From: Paenibacillus jilunlii
Lineage (GTDB): Bacteria > Bacillota > Bacilli > Paenibacillales > Paenibacillaceae
DNA: 64,000 bases
Assembly: GCF_900102965.1 (NCBI RefSeq)
Contig: NZ_FNGM01000013.1
Span: 62,001 to 126,000, forward strand
Reading direction: 5' to 3'
A program made the translations under genes and the position numbers. This document shows, piece after piece, positions 1 through 7,575 of this stretch. The notes under the pieces are model-generated. The model did not search any database, was not told the origin of the DNA, and worked only from the letters and a program-made list of their open reading frames with translations. The number at the start of each line of letters is the position of its first letter. Position 1 is the stretch's first letter.

Positions 1-1188
1 CATCCCTGAGCCAATCTGCGAGGAAGGCAGAACGCGGGAGATTTCATTGGATACACTGCTGGACAGCGTGGTGAAGGCCAGACTCATAATCATATACACG
101 AACATGACTGCTATCCACGAATGCCCGGCGAATAGAGCAAACAGTACGGTGGCGGTCAGCACCAGCAGCGGCACAAAGCGCAGGATGCCTCCATTGCCGA
201 AGCGGTCAATGATCCGGCCTACCGACCGGGATACAAAGATCGCAAGCAGGGATCCGGGGAAAATGACAAATCCCGCATGGCTTGCGGTGAAGCCGAACCG
301 GTGAACCAGAATCTGCGGCAGCAGGAACAGCGTTGCAAAGCTGCACAGATAGGAGGCAATTCCGACCAAAGAGAGTACCAGGTACGGGCGGTTCTTGAAA
401 AGAGCCGGCATAACAAACGGATCAGAAATGGTGCGGATACGGCTTACGAACAAGAAAATAGCAGCGATTCCGGCAATTAGCGCAATCCACAGCCCACTGG
501 TCAGGAACAGCAGAAGCCCGGTGGTGCCGATGCCGAGGAAGACCCCTCCAAGTGCGTCAAAAGAGCCGCGGCTCGGCAGTTCTTTCGGCAGCAGCACCAG
601 AAACAGCGGCACAAGCAGCAGGATAATAGCGGTAACGGCAAACAGCCAGTTCCAGCCAAAATACTGGGTAATCGCTCCGCCCGCAACGGGGCCAAGTCCC
701 AGACCAAGCGAAACAGAGGACATAATGGTGGCCATCGCCTTGCCCCGGCGGCCCAGCGGGACATACCGGGTGAACAGGACAAGTGACAGCGACATAACAG
801 CCCCGGCACCGGAAGCCTGCACAATCCGTACAATCAACAGCACTATAAAGTTCGTGCTGAAGAATCCGGCAACCGCAGCGAGGCCGAGTGTCAGCAGGCC
901 AATGGACAGCAGCCTGCGGATGGGCAGAAAGTCGGAAAGCCTGCTGTAGGTAATCGAAGCAATGGAGAACATAATGGAATACCCGGTCACAATCCAGGAG
1001 GCGGCGGAGGCTGAGATGCCAAAGGTCTCGGTTACATCAGGTAATGCCAGATTGAACATGGCCGTATTCATAATAACGAGAACAACCGCAACACTGAATA
1101 GAAACGTCAGCAGACCTTCCCTGGGAAGAGTGGCTTCCACTGTTGAATTGTCTTCCGCTGCAGCGGAGATTGTATTTACTGAGTCCAT
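1..1188 (-). CDS. MFS drug exporter, DHA2 type (3' end outside window)
   Basis: Reading leftward from an ATG at 1188, 396 codons stay open to the window edge, so the C-terminus is missing. The product is a chain of hydrophobic helices with the MFS motif-A-like loop SRLSDFLPIRRL after the second helix and the SGAGAVMSLSLVLFTRYVP-type segment seen in DHA2 proton antiporters of the Tet(L)/Tet38 kind. Family knowledge says these export drugs or cations at the cytoplasmic membrane in exchange for protons; the substrate cannot be read from sequence. It is divergent from an ArsR-type regulator across about 140 bp containing an inverted repeat, which suggests repression by that regulator. Confidence 0.85.
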   Translation of the reverse strand, partial: MDSVNTISAAAEDNSTVEATLPREGLLTFLFSVAVVLVIMNTAMFNLALPDVTETFGISASAASWIVTGYSIMFSIASITYSRLSDFLPIRRLLSIGLLTLGLAAVAGFFSTNFIVLLIVRIVQASGAGAVMSLSLVLFTRYVPLGRRGKAMATIMSSVSLGLGLGPVAGGAITQYFGWNWLFAVTAIILLLVPLFLVLLPKELPSRGSFDALGGVFLGIGTTGLLLFLTSGLWIALIAGIAAIFLFVSRIRTISDPFVMPALFKNRPYLVLSLVGIASYLCSFATLFLLPQILVHRFGFTASHAGFVIFPGSLLAIFVSRSVGRIIDRFGNGGILRFVPLLVLTATVLFALFAGHSWIAVMFVYMIMSLAFTTLSSSVSNEISRVLPSSQIGSGM

Positions 1189-1218
1189 GTAATGGCCACT
1201 CCTTTTTAATGTTTAATA

Positions 1219-1236
1219 GTTCGATTATATTCGAAC
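1219..1236. promoter_or_regulatory. Inverted repeat, candidate ArsR-family operator
   Basis: GTTCGA-TTATAT-TCGAAC is a perfect 6-bp inverted repeat around a 6-bp spacer. It lies 31 bp before the MFS start, between the divergent MFS and ArsR genes, the usual place for an ArsR/SmtB site. Binding by the adjacent regulator is inferred. Confidence 0.55.
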
Positions 1237-1329
1237 ATTTGAAATATAGCATGCGTTGATATAAAATGCAATTAGGAGCACAAAAATTTTTGGTGCTTCC
1301 ATCTGTACGACAAAAGGGGATATTGATCC

Positions 1330-1680
1330 ATGAAGATACTATTTCATCCGGAACGCAAGGACATTCAGCTTGCCTCCGTACTGTATGCACTCAGTGATCC
1401 CATTCGCTTATCCATCATTTCAGATATCAGGAACAATGGTGAACAGGCCTGCAACTGCTTCAACGTGCCAGTTGCCAAATCCACGCTGTCCCACCATGCC
1501 CGGACACTGCGCGAGGCTGGGGTTGTGTATACGCGTGTTCAAGGAACGCAGCGGATGTTGTCCTTGCGCACCGAGGATTTGAATGCACGCTTTCCCGGCT
1601 TGCTGGATTCGGTACTGAGCGCTTATGACGCCAATGGGCAGCCTGCGCTGGAGACAGAGGCAGAGGAGAGCAGCAACTGA
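1330..1680 (+). CDS. ArsR/SmtB-family winged-helix regulator
   Basis: A 116-residue protein. Residues 12-75 form the winged helix: LASVLYALSDPIRLSIISDI, then a recognition-helix stretch AKSTLSHHARTLREAGVV and a wing with RVQGTQRMLSLR. The SHH segment is typical of ArsR proteins. Metal-site cysteines are limited to the ACNC pair near residue 42, so it may sense a metal, a thiol state or an organic ligand. The ATG follows a purine-rich AAAAGGGGA. It is divergent from the MFS exporter and probably represses it and itself. Confidence 0.85.
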   Translation: MKILFHPERKDIQLASVLYALSDPIRLSIISDIRNNGEQACNCFNVPVAKSTLSHHARTLREAGVVYTRVQGTQRMLSLRTEDLNARFPGLLDSVLSAYDANGQPALETEAEESSN

Positions 1681-1775
1681 GGCTGTTGTTCAAAAGCCGG
1701 ACGTGATCCCGAAAGCTGCGGGCAAGCGGGGCAGAGAGAGTTATTTTCCACGTGGAACATTTGAATAGCACAAAA

Positions 1776-1810
1776 AACCACCTGATTCCGGCACGCGGAA
1801 TTAGGTGGTT
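1776..1810 (-). terminator. Rho-independent terminator of the DUF4352 gene
   Basis: AACCACCTGATTCCG pairs with CGGAATTAGGTGGTT (15 bp, one G-U). On the minus strand the stem is followed by TTTTTTGTG. It lies 30 bp past the DUF4352 stop. A 12-bp palindrome (TTCCACGTGGAA, 1746-1757) sits just beyond it. Confidence 0.8.
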
Positions 1811-1839
1811 ACATAGGATGATTTTTTATAGCTGGTGTG

Positions 1840-2409
1840 TTATTTCAATTCAATCTGCCCTTGTTCCGTTCCCCAAAAGCCTGTTTGAACATTCAGCACA
1901 AAATCTTTCATGTCTTCAGGGATTTCAAATACTACATTACCAGTCTGCGCCAACCCGGGATTGATTCCTTCATATAAAAAGTAATCCCCTTTGGTAGTTA
2001 TTAATGTTGAAGGGTTATACTCAACCTCTCCCTTGAGAAGTTGAAAGAACGATGAATCTGTAGTGATCATCTCTTTACCGACATTTTTCACGGTGACATT
2101 TACAACCAGGAACACACTGCCGTCAGCGCTGGGGGAGTAGGATAAGAAATTATCTTTAATTTCCTTAGTAGTGGTAACTTTATTTACTTTAAAAACAACA
2201 TCTCCGACTTGCAGCTCTTCCCCTTTTTTCTTTAACTTCTTAACTTTTTCTTTGGCTGCATCCTTTTTCTCTACAGTGCCTGCGGAGTTTGTAGAGTTAT
2301 TGGTATTACTACTTTTATCATCCCCATTTGAAGTGAAAATACCGATGATAATAAATATTGCTACTAACACAATAAAACCCAAACATCCCATCTTAAAAAA
2401 CTTTTTCAA
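1840..2409 (-). CDS. DUF4352-type membrane-anchored extracellular protein
   Basis: 189 residues from a TTG start preceded by GGGGGG six bases upstream. Residues 8-26 are one hydrophobic helix (GCLGFIVLVAIFIIIGIF). A low-complexity Asn/Ser then Lys-rich linker (30-65) follows, then a beta-rich domain matching the DUF4352 pattern: VGDVVFKVNKV, VFLVVNVTVKNVGKE, and the ending PEDMKDFVLNVQTG. Such proteins are surface-exposed immunoglobulin-like domains of unknown function. It stands alone with its own terminator. Confidence 0.75.
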   Translation of the reverse strand: MKKFFKMGCLGFIVLVAIFIIIGIFTSNGDDKSSNTNNSTNSAGTVEKKDAAKEKVKKLKKKGEELQVGDVVFKVNKVTTTKEIKDNFLSYSPSADGSVFLVVNVTVKNVGKEMITTDSSFFQLLKGEVEYNPSTLITTKGDYFLYEGINPGLAQTGNVVFEIPEDMKDFVLNVQTGFWGTEQGQIELK

Positions 2410-2615
2410 TTAAAGCCCCCCTGGTTTAGGTAATTTGAACCATATTCCTGCACTATCAATATATCGGCATTTATTCTAGATTTTTTATAATAAATAGTAT
2501 TTTTTTGAAATTTTTTTGGATTTCGACTTTTCTGAGTATAAATAATAGATAGTTCTTTTAGCACGGCTAATATTGGGTGTTGATGTGAACAAAGTAGTAG
2601 ATTAGACAATAAAAA

Positions 2616-2647
2616 TAGCGAGCCTCCAATAACTAAGAGACTCGCTA
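2616..2647 (-). terminator. Terminator of the VOC gene
   Basis: TAGCGAG pairs with CTCGCTA with a partly paired inner CCTC/GAGA. The minus-strand exit reads TTTTTATTGT, and the plus strand also has CTTTTATT, so it may work in both directions. The AT-rich stretch 2410-2615 holds no supported gene. Confidence 0.75.
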
Positions 2648-2682
2648 CTTTTATTCATTCTCAGATTAGGCTGGCCCCAGGC

Positions 2683-3063
2683 TTATTCCACCTCGGCTTC
2701 ACTCATCAACGCATGAGTATTCCCCTCTGAATCCCGGAAGAACGCCATCCAGGTCTCGGTTTGGCCCATTTTGTTAACCATATGGGGTTCGCCGACAAAA
2801 GCTACTCCCTTACCGGTCAACTCTGCATACATTGCCTGAATATCTCCAACTTGAAAGTACACAACGGAGCTGGCATTCGCGAACTCTGCTGTCTCAGGAA
2901 GGCTCAACAGCAGCCGCAGGCCGCCGAGTTCAAAGAAAGTCATACGATCCGTCTGAAATAGCAGCGGAAGGCCCAGCAGGTTTTGATAAAAATGTACCGC
3001 TCGTCCCATTTCTTTCACAGGTACCCCGATTTGCCCTACCTTGTGAATCCTGTTCTTTTCCAC
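2683..3063 (-). CDS. VOC-family (glyoxalase/bleomycin-resistance fold) protein
   Basis: 126 residues from a GTG at 3063 with GGGAG nine bases upstream; the longer open frame begins with a low-complexity stretch that runs into the divergent sigma-factor leader and is rejected. Two beta-alpha-beta-beta-beta units are visible: VGQIGVPVKEMGRAVHFYQNLLGLPLLF and VVYFQVGDIQAMYAELTGKG. The end DSEGNTHALM is the classic VOC metal-side strand. It could be a lyase, a dioxygenase-like enzyme or a drug-binding protein; the substrate is unknown. It is divergent from the ECF sigma gene. Confidence 0.85.
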   Translation of the reverse strand: MEKNRIHKVGQIGVPVKEMGRAVHFYQNLLGLPLLFQTDRMTFFELGGLRLLLSLPETAEFANASSVVYFQVGDIQAMYAELTGKGVAFVGEPHMVNKMGQTETWMAFFRDSEGNTHALMSEAEVE

Positions 3064-3126
3064 GCTGCGTTGCTCCCTTCTTAAACTAATGACTTCTTTA
3101 TATAATAATAATTGTTTTTTGAACAA

Positions 3127-3154
3127 TGTCACATTTTCAAGGGATGCTTCGTTG
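3127..3154 (+). promoter_or_regulatory. Possible ECF-type promoter of the sigma/anti-sigma pair
   Basis: TGTCAC and CGTTG are 17 bp apart and end about 10 bp before the ribosome binding site of the sigma gene, as in autoregulated ECF operons. The -35 only loosely resembles the usual TGAAC/TGTCAC type, so this is tentative. Confidence 0.3.
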
Positions 3155-3178
3155 TACAGGTTGAAAGGGGGGATAGGA

Positions 3179-3772
3179 TTGAATGATGCAGAGTTGCGCC
3201 GGATAATTGCTGACGTGCTGGAAGGGAACATCGAGAGGTTTGAGGAGATCATGCGAACCTATCAAAAAGCGATTCTGCTCTATTGTTATCATATGCTCGG
3301 GCATTATTCAGAGGCTGAGGACAGCGGGCAGGAGGTGTTTTTGAAGGCCTTTCGCGCTTTGGGCAAATATAACCCGGATATCCCCTTCGGTGCATGGTTG
3401 TATACGATTGCCTACAATCAATGTATTGATGTAATCCGCAAGCGGAAATTGAACAAATATCTGCGTCTCTTTTATCGGGATGAGCGGGACAATAGACAAG
3501 TAGATCAACAGATTGAAGGCAAATATCTGGATGATGCGGTGCAGCAGGCCTTGTCAAAATTATCGATAGAAGAGCGGAATTTGTTGATTTTGCGCTGTGT
3601 GGAGGAAATGAGCTATCAGGAGATCAGTCTGATTCTTCATCACAGCACACCCAAGCTGCGCAAAAAATATGAGCGTTCATCCCAAAAATTCCGCAGGTAT
3701 TATGCTTATGCGAAAGGAGAAGGAAGCTGTGAGATTGGACAAGGATCAGGATTTGAAGGAACTTCTTCGTAG
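3179..3772 (+). CDS. ECF RNA polymerase sigma factor
   Basis: 197 residues from a TTG at 3179, chosen because GAAAGGGGGGATA lies just upstream; a longer frame without a binding site is possible. Region 2 is clear (LLYCYHMLGHYSEAEDSGQE, then WLYTIAYNQCIDVIRKRK), and region 4 holds ALSKLSIEERNLLILRCVEEMSYQEISLIL. The recognition-helix segment HHSTPKLRKKYERS departs from the usual S-x-TVKSRL form, so its promoter specificity may be unusual. The next gene overlaps it by 44 bp and encodes its probable anti-sigma factor. The regulon is unknown. Confidence 0.9.
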   Translation: MNDAELRRIIADVLEGNIERFEEIMRTYQKAILLYCYHMLGHYSEAEDSGQEVFLKAFRALGKYNPDIPFGAWLYTIAYNQCIDVIRKRKLNKYLRLFYRDERDNRQVDQQIEGKYLDDAVQQALSKLSIEERNLLILRCVEEMSYQEISLILHHSTPKLRKKYERSSQKFRRYYAYAKGEGSCEIGQGSGFEGTSS

Positions 3773-4667
3773 CCCGCAGTTCAGTGAGACAGACTTGTCC
3801 GGAAAAGTGATGAAGAGGTTGTATGCCGGACAGACCAGAAAGGAGCGATTCCTGGTGAAATATAAAGTCAGTGTGATGGTCATAGCGGGAATGCTGTTGA
3901 CAGCATCCTCGGGTTTTGCGGCGGTTCAATATCAATCCTTGAAGAACAAACAGGGGGAGGTTACTTATCAGGTCAAGCCTGCCAAAGAAGCTCCTGCGTA
4001 TGAGGAAGAAGAATTACAACGTTTGAGAATCAGCCGTGATTTAGGGGATACACTGCTACAGGAGGGTAGTGCAGCTATTTTTTATGTCGTTGCCCATAAT
4101 CCCAGCAGGCAATTGGACACCCGGTTTAAGCCGGTGACGTTTACCGATCCCTCTGAGCTCCGCAGCAAACTGTCGGGTCAGCCCTTTGTCATTGCAGACA
4201 GCTTAACAGACAACTACACCTTTAAAAGCGCCAAGGTCTTCTTTGAACCGGTTAATATGGTAAATCCGCCTACCCCGGAAGAAGAGGCAGCTACAGCGGA
4301 GAAGCTCCGCAAGCAGGCTGAGGCATCCAAGCGGGAATATGCAATGATGCCCGTGGAATTATCCAACCAGCTTCTCAATGTTAGAACGGTCTATGCTCAA
4401 GGGAAGAATGAAATAGCTGTGACGATTGTCAAATCCAAAGGTGAGTTTACAGCATACGTGGATGAAAAAGTGGAGTTTACCTCGGAAAAAGTGGTTGTAG
4501 ATGGAGTTGAAATGATATATACGCAATATAAAGGCGGAAATTCTATGGCCTGGACTGCTGAGGTTCCGGGCAGTACAGAGCACTATCAATATCAGATTGA
4601 TGACATGAGCGGACAATATCTCAGCAAAGCAGAGATGATCGAAATCGCCAAGCTGTATCTAAAATAA
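3729..4667 (+). CDS. Probable membrane anti-sigma factor of the ECF sigma
   Basis: 312 residues from a GTG at 3729 with AAAGGAGA eight bases upstream, inside the end of the sigma gene. A cytoplasmic head of about 43 residues (LKELLRSPQFSETDLSGKVM) would bind the sigma factor. One membrane helix spans about residues 46-66. A 245-residue outer domain follows with no recognised family and a Glu-rich charged helix near the middle. Role is inferred from the translational overlap and topology; such proteins release the sigma factor after a cell-envelope signal. Confidence 0.75.
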   Translation: MRLDKDQDLKELLRSPQFSETDLSGKVMKRLYAGQTRKERFLVKYKVSVMVIAGMLLTASSGFAAVQYQSLKNKQGEVTYQVKPAKEAPAYEEEELQRLRISRDLGDTLLQEGSAAIFYVVAHNPSRQLDTRFKPVTFTDPSELRSKLSGQPFVIADSLTDNYTFKSAKVFFEPVNMVNPPTPEEEAATAEKLRKQAEASKREYAMMPVELSNQLLNVRTVYAQGKNEIAVTIVKSKGEFTAYVDEKVEFTSEKVVVDGVEMIYTQYKGGNSMAWTAEVPGSTEHYQYQIDDMSGQYLSKAEMIEIAKLYLK

Positions 4668-4669
4668 AA

Positions 4670-4709
4670 GCCAAACGATCCTCCGCGCCTGCGGTCAGGA
4701 TCGTTTGGC
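4670..4709. terminator. Bidirectional terminator
   Basis: A perfect 13-bp stem, GCCAAACGATCCT with AGGATCGTTTGGC, between convergent genes. The plus side ends CGTTCTT and the minus side ends TTTTATTTT, serving the anti-sigma gene and the IF-3 paralogue. Confidence 0.85.
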
Positions 4710-4741
4710 CGTTCTTAAGGCAAGGCCGAGGGCAGCGAAGC

Positions 4742-5263
4742 TTATCGCGGATTCAGTTTCACCTGCGAGCCCTTGCCGCCGGATTGAATTCCGGTGTCTT
4801 TGACGCCGGCTTCCTTAAGGTCGGCGACCAGCCGCTCGATGACCGCCTTGGCGGCCGCAGCCTCCTTTGCGCCGGAGGCCTTCACGACAAGCTGCACCGG
4901 CTTGCCGGAGCGCAGATGCTTGTCCGCCTGCCGCAGCTTGGTGTCATAGTCATGCTCCTCGATATGAGCGGTGAACCGCAGCTCTTTGACCTTCTCTTTT
5001 TTGCCTTGTGCACCTGGTGCCTGAGCGGAGCCCGACTTGCGCGCAGTCGTTGTCTCCTTCTGTGCCGCCGCTTTGGCTTTGCCCTTCGCCATTAGGCTGC
5101 AGGGCGGCGGACTGCTCATTAGCGAGGTGCAGACGAGGTCAGCTCCGGCCGCCTTGGCTTTTGCCAGTGCTTCCGCTCTGGAGACAACCCCCAGTTGCTC
5201 GCCCCGAAGTCCTGTAAGCACCACCTCGGATGCTCTAATTTGCTCATTTAACAATACGGCCAT
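4742..5263 (-). CDS. Divergent second translation initiation factor IF-3-like protein
   Basis: 173 residues from an ATG at 5263 with GGGAGG upstream. The N-domain is recognisable (LLNEQIRASEVVLTGLRGEQ, then LGVVSRAEALAKAKAAGADLV). A Lys/Ala/Gly-rich linker (57-90) replaces the usual short helix. The C-domain begins KVKELRFTAHIEEHDYDTKL, as in IF-3. After that the strongly conserved RFRGR segment of canonical IF-3 is replaced by VVKASGAKE (127-135). This looks like a specialised paralogue, not the housekeeping infC, which normally sits with rpmI-rplT; neither is here. It may act on stressed or inactive ribosomes, but that is speculation. Confidence 0.8.
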   Translation of the reverse strand: MAVLLNEQIRASEVVLTGLRGEQLGVVSRAEALAKAKAAGADLVCTSLMSSPPPCSLMAKGKAKAAAQKETTTARKSGSAQAPGAQGKKEKVKELRFTAHIEEHDYDTKLRQADKHLRSGKPVQLVVKASGAKEAAAAKAVIERLVADLKEAGVKDTGIQSGGKGSQVKLNPR

Positions 5264-5593
5264 GCCATGCAGCCTCCCTGTACACATTGATAGAACTATC
5301 ATATACGTAAAAGGGCTTGTGGTTCAAATACAACAAGAACGGGCAGAGCACAGCAAAGCCATGAGTGGATGGCGGCGGCCGAAAGTCCACATATTCCACG
5401 AGTTCCGGTTATATCCCCTAATAAAGATTACATATTCAGTTTATATAAGAGGAGTCTATCTTGCAGCAATGGATCGTTGCGTGTTTTGGACAGGCATGTG
5501 ATACACTACAAAGGACAGATTCACTGGCGGGCTTCGCAGTGTCCCGAAAGAAATTACAGTATCCATGACGGAAGCAGATAGATGGAGGATTTT
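5264..5593. other. Intergenic region before rlmH
   Basis: About 330 bp between the divergent IF-3-like gene and rlmH. I see no convincing ORF or RNA. A weak TTGCGT-N16-TGATAC promoter-like pair near 5475-5505 could serve rlmH. Confidence 0.35.
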
Positions 5594-6073
5594 ATGTTCA
5601 TTCAAATCATTAGCGTAGGCAAACTAAAGGAAAAATATTTGACGCTCGGCATCGCAGAATACGCCAAACGGCTGACGCCTTACCTCAAATTTCAGATGAT
5701 TGAGGTGGCGGATGAAAAAGCACCGGACAACCTCAGCGAGGCAGAGGTTGTTCAGGTGAAGGTGCGCGAGGGCGAACGCATCCTCGCGCACATCAAAAGC
5801 GAGGCGCATGTCATTGCGCTCGCGATCGACGGCAAGCTCTGGAGCTCGGAAGAGCTTGCCGCAGAGCTCGACCGGCTCGGCACCTACGGGACGAGCCATG
5901 TTGTCTTTGTCATCGGAGGAAGCCACGGGCTCTCCGATGACGTCATGCGCCGCGCCCAGCAGCGCATGAGCTTTGGGCGCATGACGCTGCCCCACCAGCT
6001 CATGCGCCTGGTGCTCACCGAGCAGATTTATCGGGCGGTGAAGATCAATCGGGGGGAACCGTATCATAAGTAG
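5594..6073 (+). CDS. rlmH: 23S rRNA (pseudouridine-1915-N3)-methyltransferase
   Basis: 159 residues, the standard RlmH length, from an ATG five bases after GGAGG. The SPOUT-fold marks are present: the start IQIISVGKLKEKYL, the SAM-binding loop FVIGGSHGLSDDV, and the invariant C-terminus INRGEPYHK. It methylates helix 69 of 23S rRNA in 70S ribosomes. Its last codons form the left copy of a repeated attachment-like sequence, and two islands follow directly. rlmH (orfX) is the known integration locus of SCC elements in staphylococci. The gene is intact here. Confidence 0.95.
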   Translation: MFIQIISVGKLKEKYLTLGIAEYAKRLTPYLKFQMIEVADEKAPDNLSEAEVVQVKVREGERILAHIKSEAHVIALAIDGKLWSSEELAAELDRLGTYGTSHVVFVIGGSHGLSDDVMRRAQQRMSFGRMTLPHQLMRLVLTEQIYRAVKINRGEPYHK

Positions 6074-6085
6074 GACGAAATTTTT
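6056..6085 (+). repeat. att-like site 1 (rlmH 3' end) plus left inverted repeat
   Basis: GAACCGTATCATAAGTAG (6056-6073) is the end of rlmH (EPYHK-stop). Its core TATCATAAGTA equals the core of staphylococcal SCC attachment sites. Immediately after, TAGGACGAAATTT (6071-6083) is an inverted copy, 12 of 13 identical, of TAGGGCGAAATTT read leftward at 11599-11587. Confidence 0.7.
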
Positions 6086-6304
6086 GAGGATAAACCTTCT
6101 TTTTACTATGCGACTCTGAATATCTTCTGTCATTGATGTGGAAAAGACAATTACTCTATGTATAGTTTATTAGTGATACTGAAAAAGGTAGAGAGAGATT
6201 AGCGATTGGTAGCTTGTTGACTGGACATAGCCTCCGGGATTTGTAGGGTATCAGCGGAACTAAATGATATTTTAGACGTAATTGTAAATAAAAGGAGTGA
6301 TTTA

Positions 6305-7123
6305 ATGAGCTACATTATCGAGTTTTTGAGGTCCCTATTTCCTGATTCAACATCCGCTGCAATATCAATTATAGTTACAGTATTGGTTTTTTGGATGTAT
6401 AAGGAGCTAAGGAGCAACTTTCTTGAAAACGGTAAATCTAATCAACAACGGGTAGATAAAGCTCTTGATATCTACTCTGACATTGAATTTGAGATATATA
6501 AATATCTCAATGAAAAAAGTGACCTTTTTATAGTTACTGAAAGGATATCTAAAGCCTCGTCTCTCTTACCCTATGATTTACTGAAATCATATATTAAGTT
6601 TAAAGAGACAACTGAAGAGTCTTTGAAAAGGGAACTTTTGCTTAAATTTCATAATGATATAGAGAAGGAAATCTATTGTTTAAAATTAAAACAATTCGAT
6701 ATAGTAACATTCAAGAATGATAAAAATATAGCCGCGAGTATTGAATACTACATAAAAACGAAGATTGCACCTTTTGGAATTCCTTTAATCTATACCTACT
6801 TTAATTTAGTGTTTTTGTTGTTATTTATACTGTTCACCGCTTTAATAGTTAGCGCCCCGACAGTAAAGGAACAAATCTTCTTATTTTCTTTGGTTTTTGC
6901 CGCACTGTTCTATCTTATGTTTCTATATTACATTATTACTGAGGGCTTTCTTAAAAGACGATTTAAACATTCCTATACAAACTGGATTTTACTGTTACTG
7001 TTTGCACTTGGGTTGCCTTCCCTGGTGATTTTTACTGGAGCATGGTTCAGTGGCATTCTAGTCTTTGTAATGATTTTTATTTATGGTTACTATGCAGGAC
7101 GAAAGTCTATGAGAGATTTATAA
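6305..7123 (+). CDS. Membrane protein of unknown function, island 1
   Basis: 272 residues; ATG after AAAAGGAGTGATTTA. One helix near the N-terminus (about 16-33) is followed by a charged, helical cytoplasmic region (35-155), and then four C-terminal helices (about 160-182, 190-213, 226-243, 245-263). I do not recognise the family. It is the first gene of the defence-like island and has its own terminator at 7321, so it need not be part of the OLD/AIPR operon. A membrane effector role is possible but unsupported beyond position and topology. Confidence 0.7.
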   Translation: MSYIIEFLRSLFPDSTSAAISIIVTVLVFWMYKELRSNFLENGKSNQQRVDKALDIYSDIEFEIYKYLNEKSDLFIVTERISKASSLLPYDLLKSYIKFKETTEESLKRELLLKFHNDIEKEIYCLKLKQFDIVTFKNDKNIAASIEYYIKTKIAPFGIPLIYTYFNLVFLLLFILFTALIVSAPTVKEQIFLFSLVFAALFYLMFLYYIITEGFLKRRFKHSYTNWILLLLFALGLPSLVIFTGAWFSGILVFVMIFIYGYYAGRKSMRDL

Positions 7124-7320
7124 AAAGGGTAGAGTTTTGTGTCGAGTTTCTCAAATTTATAAATTAATCGAAAATATATGCTGATCATTGTGCGATTGGT
7201 ATTAGAGTGGACCTGAATTTTTAAAGAGTAAACCTGCTTAATAGCAACCATAGAACTGATGAGAATTATGTTATGGTTCATTAAAAAGCTGAATGGTCAA
7301 ACATCTTAAGTAAAATTTAA

Positions 7321-7345
7321 AGCCGTAGGTATCTAGCCTGCGGCT
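7321..7345 (+). terminator. Hairpin terminator-like
   Basis: AGCCGTAGG pairs with CCTGCGGCT (one G-U) and is followed by CCTTCTTTA. It lies about 200 bp past the membrane-protein gene. The remaining 7124-7575 is AT-rich with no supported ORF; it probably holds the promoter of the OLD gene. Confidence 0.6.
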
Positions 7346-7575
7346 CCTTCTTTAATCATTGGGAGCAATAAATACGTGACAAATTTGAGACAACGAGGTC
7401 ATACCATACTATCTAAAATAAAGGAGTATTATTGAGAGTATCTGAGCATGAGATAAGATAATTTGGGGATTTAGGAATAAAAATCGTTAAATTTATGCGA
7501 CAAAAGTCCTCCTAATCTCTGGATAAAAATGCTAGACTATGGATGAATAATTTTCGAATATTGGGGGAATGTGCT

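Noticed and set aside
2406..2609. 67-codon minus-strand ORF in the AT-rich gap
   Set aside because: No ribosome binding site, extremely AT-rich, composition unlike neighbours, and it runs into the DUF4352 leader.
3064..3252. Longer N-terminus of the VOC protein
   Set aside because: It would overlap the sigma-factor gene and its leader; the GTG at 3063 has a good binding site and a normal family start.
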